In this document: positions 6,272-7,160 of the stretch, in pieces | Layout: each line of letters opens with the position of its first letter | Numbering within the stretch: the stretch's first letter is position 1 | Assembly (NCBI GenBank): GCA_030544165.1 | Contig: JAUNRP010000074.1 | Location: 1,956-9,115 of the forward strand | DNA from: a bacterium | GTDB lineage: Bacteria; Actinomycetota; Actinomycetes; Actinomycetales; Actinomycetaceae | DNA length: 7,160 bases | Direction: 5' to 3' | Translations under genes and position numbers: made by a program | Notes under the pieces: model-generated | The model's database searches: none | What the model was told of the DNA's origin: nothing | What the model saw: the letters and a program-made list of their open reading frames with translations, nothing else

Positions 6272-7123
6272 CTACCTCCCGTCGAAGACGCCGCGGGCTT
6301 GGCGCTCGCGCTCGGCGGGGTCGGGCGGCGCCGATTGCGCTGCCGCAGCACCCGGGCCAAGCTCCACCCACGCCACGCGCCTGACCGCCTCCGGCGTGGC
6401 CGGCGCCGATCCGAGCCACTCCGCGTGCGCGAGCGCAAGAAACTCCGCCATATCCCACGGGTCCGTGCGCGTGACCGGCAGCAGCGCGCGGATCTCGTGG
6501 TTCTCCTCCGCGGTCCCGATCAGCCCCCAATCCTCCACCTCCTCCGCCGTCGCGTGGTTCACCGCCACGGTCACCCTGCCGCGCGGGCCCTCCTGCACCC
6601 CGAACCCCGCCATTTCCTCCCAGCGGAAGTTCGCCGTCCGCATCGAGATCCCCTCCTGCCCCACGACGACGGCGCCCCCTCCCAGCGCAATCCGTGCGTT
6701 GAGGGAGAGGGACAGAAAGGCAACGAGGCTGAAGAGTGCGCTCGCCCCGGCGATCTCGCCCTCACCGTCCCGGAATGCGCCGTAGCTGGCCCACGCGAAC
6801 GGGGGCGCGAGGACCGCGCTGACCACGAACCACCGCGCGTAATGGCGCCGGAGGATCGGGAGCGTGACGGACCCCTCGCTCCGGAAGGTGGTGAGGAGGT
6901 TGCGGGCGGGTGGACCGGCGTCGTCGGGGGTGGGAAGGGGGATCGAGGGCGGGAGGCCGCGCTCGCTGGATCGGGACCAGTGGCGTTCGGGGAGGTCGGG
7001 CTGGATCACGGGGTCCCCGGCGTCCACGCGGCGGCGGATCCACCGGGGCAGCATGACGTACGGCAGCCCGATGAGCCATCCGATCAGGCCGGAGGCGGCG
7101 ATGACGACCCCGGCGGTGATCAT
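6272..7123 (-). CDS. Membrane protein of unknown function, three predicted TM segments and PH-like C-terminal region
   Basis: 283 residues from the first ATG in the window (7123-7121). The frame stays open to the window edge (7160), and no Shine-Dalgarno site precedes this ATG, so the true start may be further upstream. Predicted membrane segments: about 3-25, 97-116 and 126-146. They are separated by a Pro/Arg-rich loop (about 30-92) that contains a basic patch, RWIRRR. The part after 146 (VVVGQEGISMRTANFRWEEM, then alternating beta-like stretches such as RVTVAV) resembles a bacterial PH-like domain, where a conserved Trp precedes an acidic turn; this is a resemblance and not a confirmed family match. 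The C-terminal 40 residues are Ala/Pro/Glu/Arg-rich and probably disordered. It ends 74 bp before the NYN ATG on the same strand, so read-through is possible. Function not recognised; the high G+C matches the host background. Confidence 0.8.
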   Translation of the reverse strand: MITAGVVIAASGLIGWLIGLPYVMLPRWIRRRVDAGDPVIQPDLPERHWSRSSERGLPPSIPLPTPDDAGPPARNLLTTFRSEGSVTLPILRRHYARWFVVSAVLAPPFAWASYGAFRDGEGEIAGASALFSLVAFLSLSLNARIALGGGAVVVGQEGISMRTANFRWEEMAGFGVQEGPRGRVTVAVNHATAEEVEDWGLIGTAEENHEIRALLPVTRTDPWDMAEFLALAHAEWLGSAPATPEAVRRVAWVELGPGAAAAQSAPPDPAERERQARGVFDGR

Positions 7124-7160
7124 CGCGCGGGACCAGAAGGAGGGCCCGCCCCCGGCCCCC

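Overview
The window comes from a high-GC bacterium. Most of it is about 70% G+C, start codons include GTG, and genes are packed with 4-bp overlaps; an actinobacterium is the most likely source, but no marker gene fixes the taxon.

Layout. Positions 1-5266 (+ strand) hold the distal part of a Wadjet defence operon, jetB-jetC-jetD. The window opens inside jetB, so jetA (the kleisin) and the operon promoter must lie upstream. jetB/jetC and jetC/jetD each overlap by GTGA, which points to translational coupling and fixed stoichiometry. Positions 5267-5471 are a short intergenic region with lower G+C. Positions 5472-6197 (- strand) encode a NYN/DUF88 family PIN-like ribonuclease, convergent with jetD and ending in its own terminator-like hairpin. 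Positions 6272-7123 (- strand), possibly extending past the window edge, encode a membrane protein with three predicted transmembrane segments and a PH-like C-terminal part. It lies 74 bp upstream of the NYN gene on the same strand.

How the parts work together. JetA, JetB and JetC form a condensin/MukBEF-like, DNA loop-extruding SMC complex: JetC is the ATPase, and JetB is the winged-helix (KITE-like) subunit. JetD is the Toprim nuclease that cuts the small circular DNA the complex recognises, and this gives resistance to plasmid transformation. All the diagnostic motifs needed for activity are visible in JetC (Walker A, signature, Walker B) and JetD (Toprim Glu and DxD). Wadjet is a described system. 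The less explained parts are the NYN ribonuclease in an AT-richer patch beside it, its possible leaderless promoter, a perfect inverted repeat in its 3' coding end, and a strong change of C/G strand bias along the jet operon.
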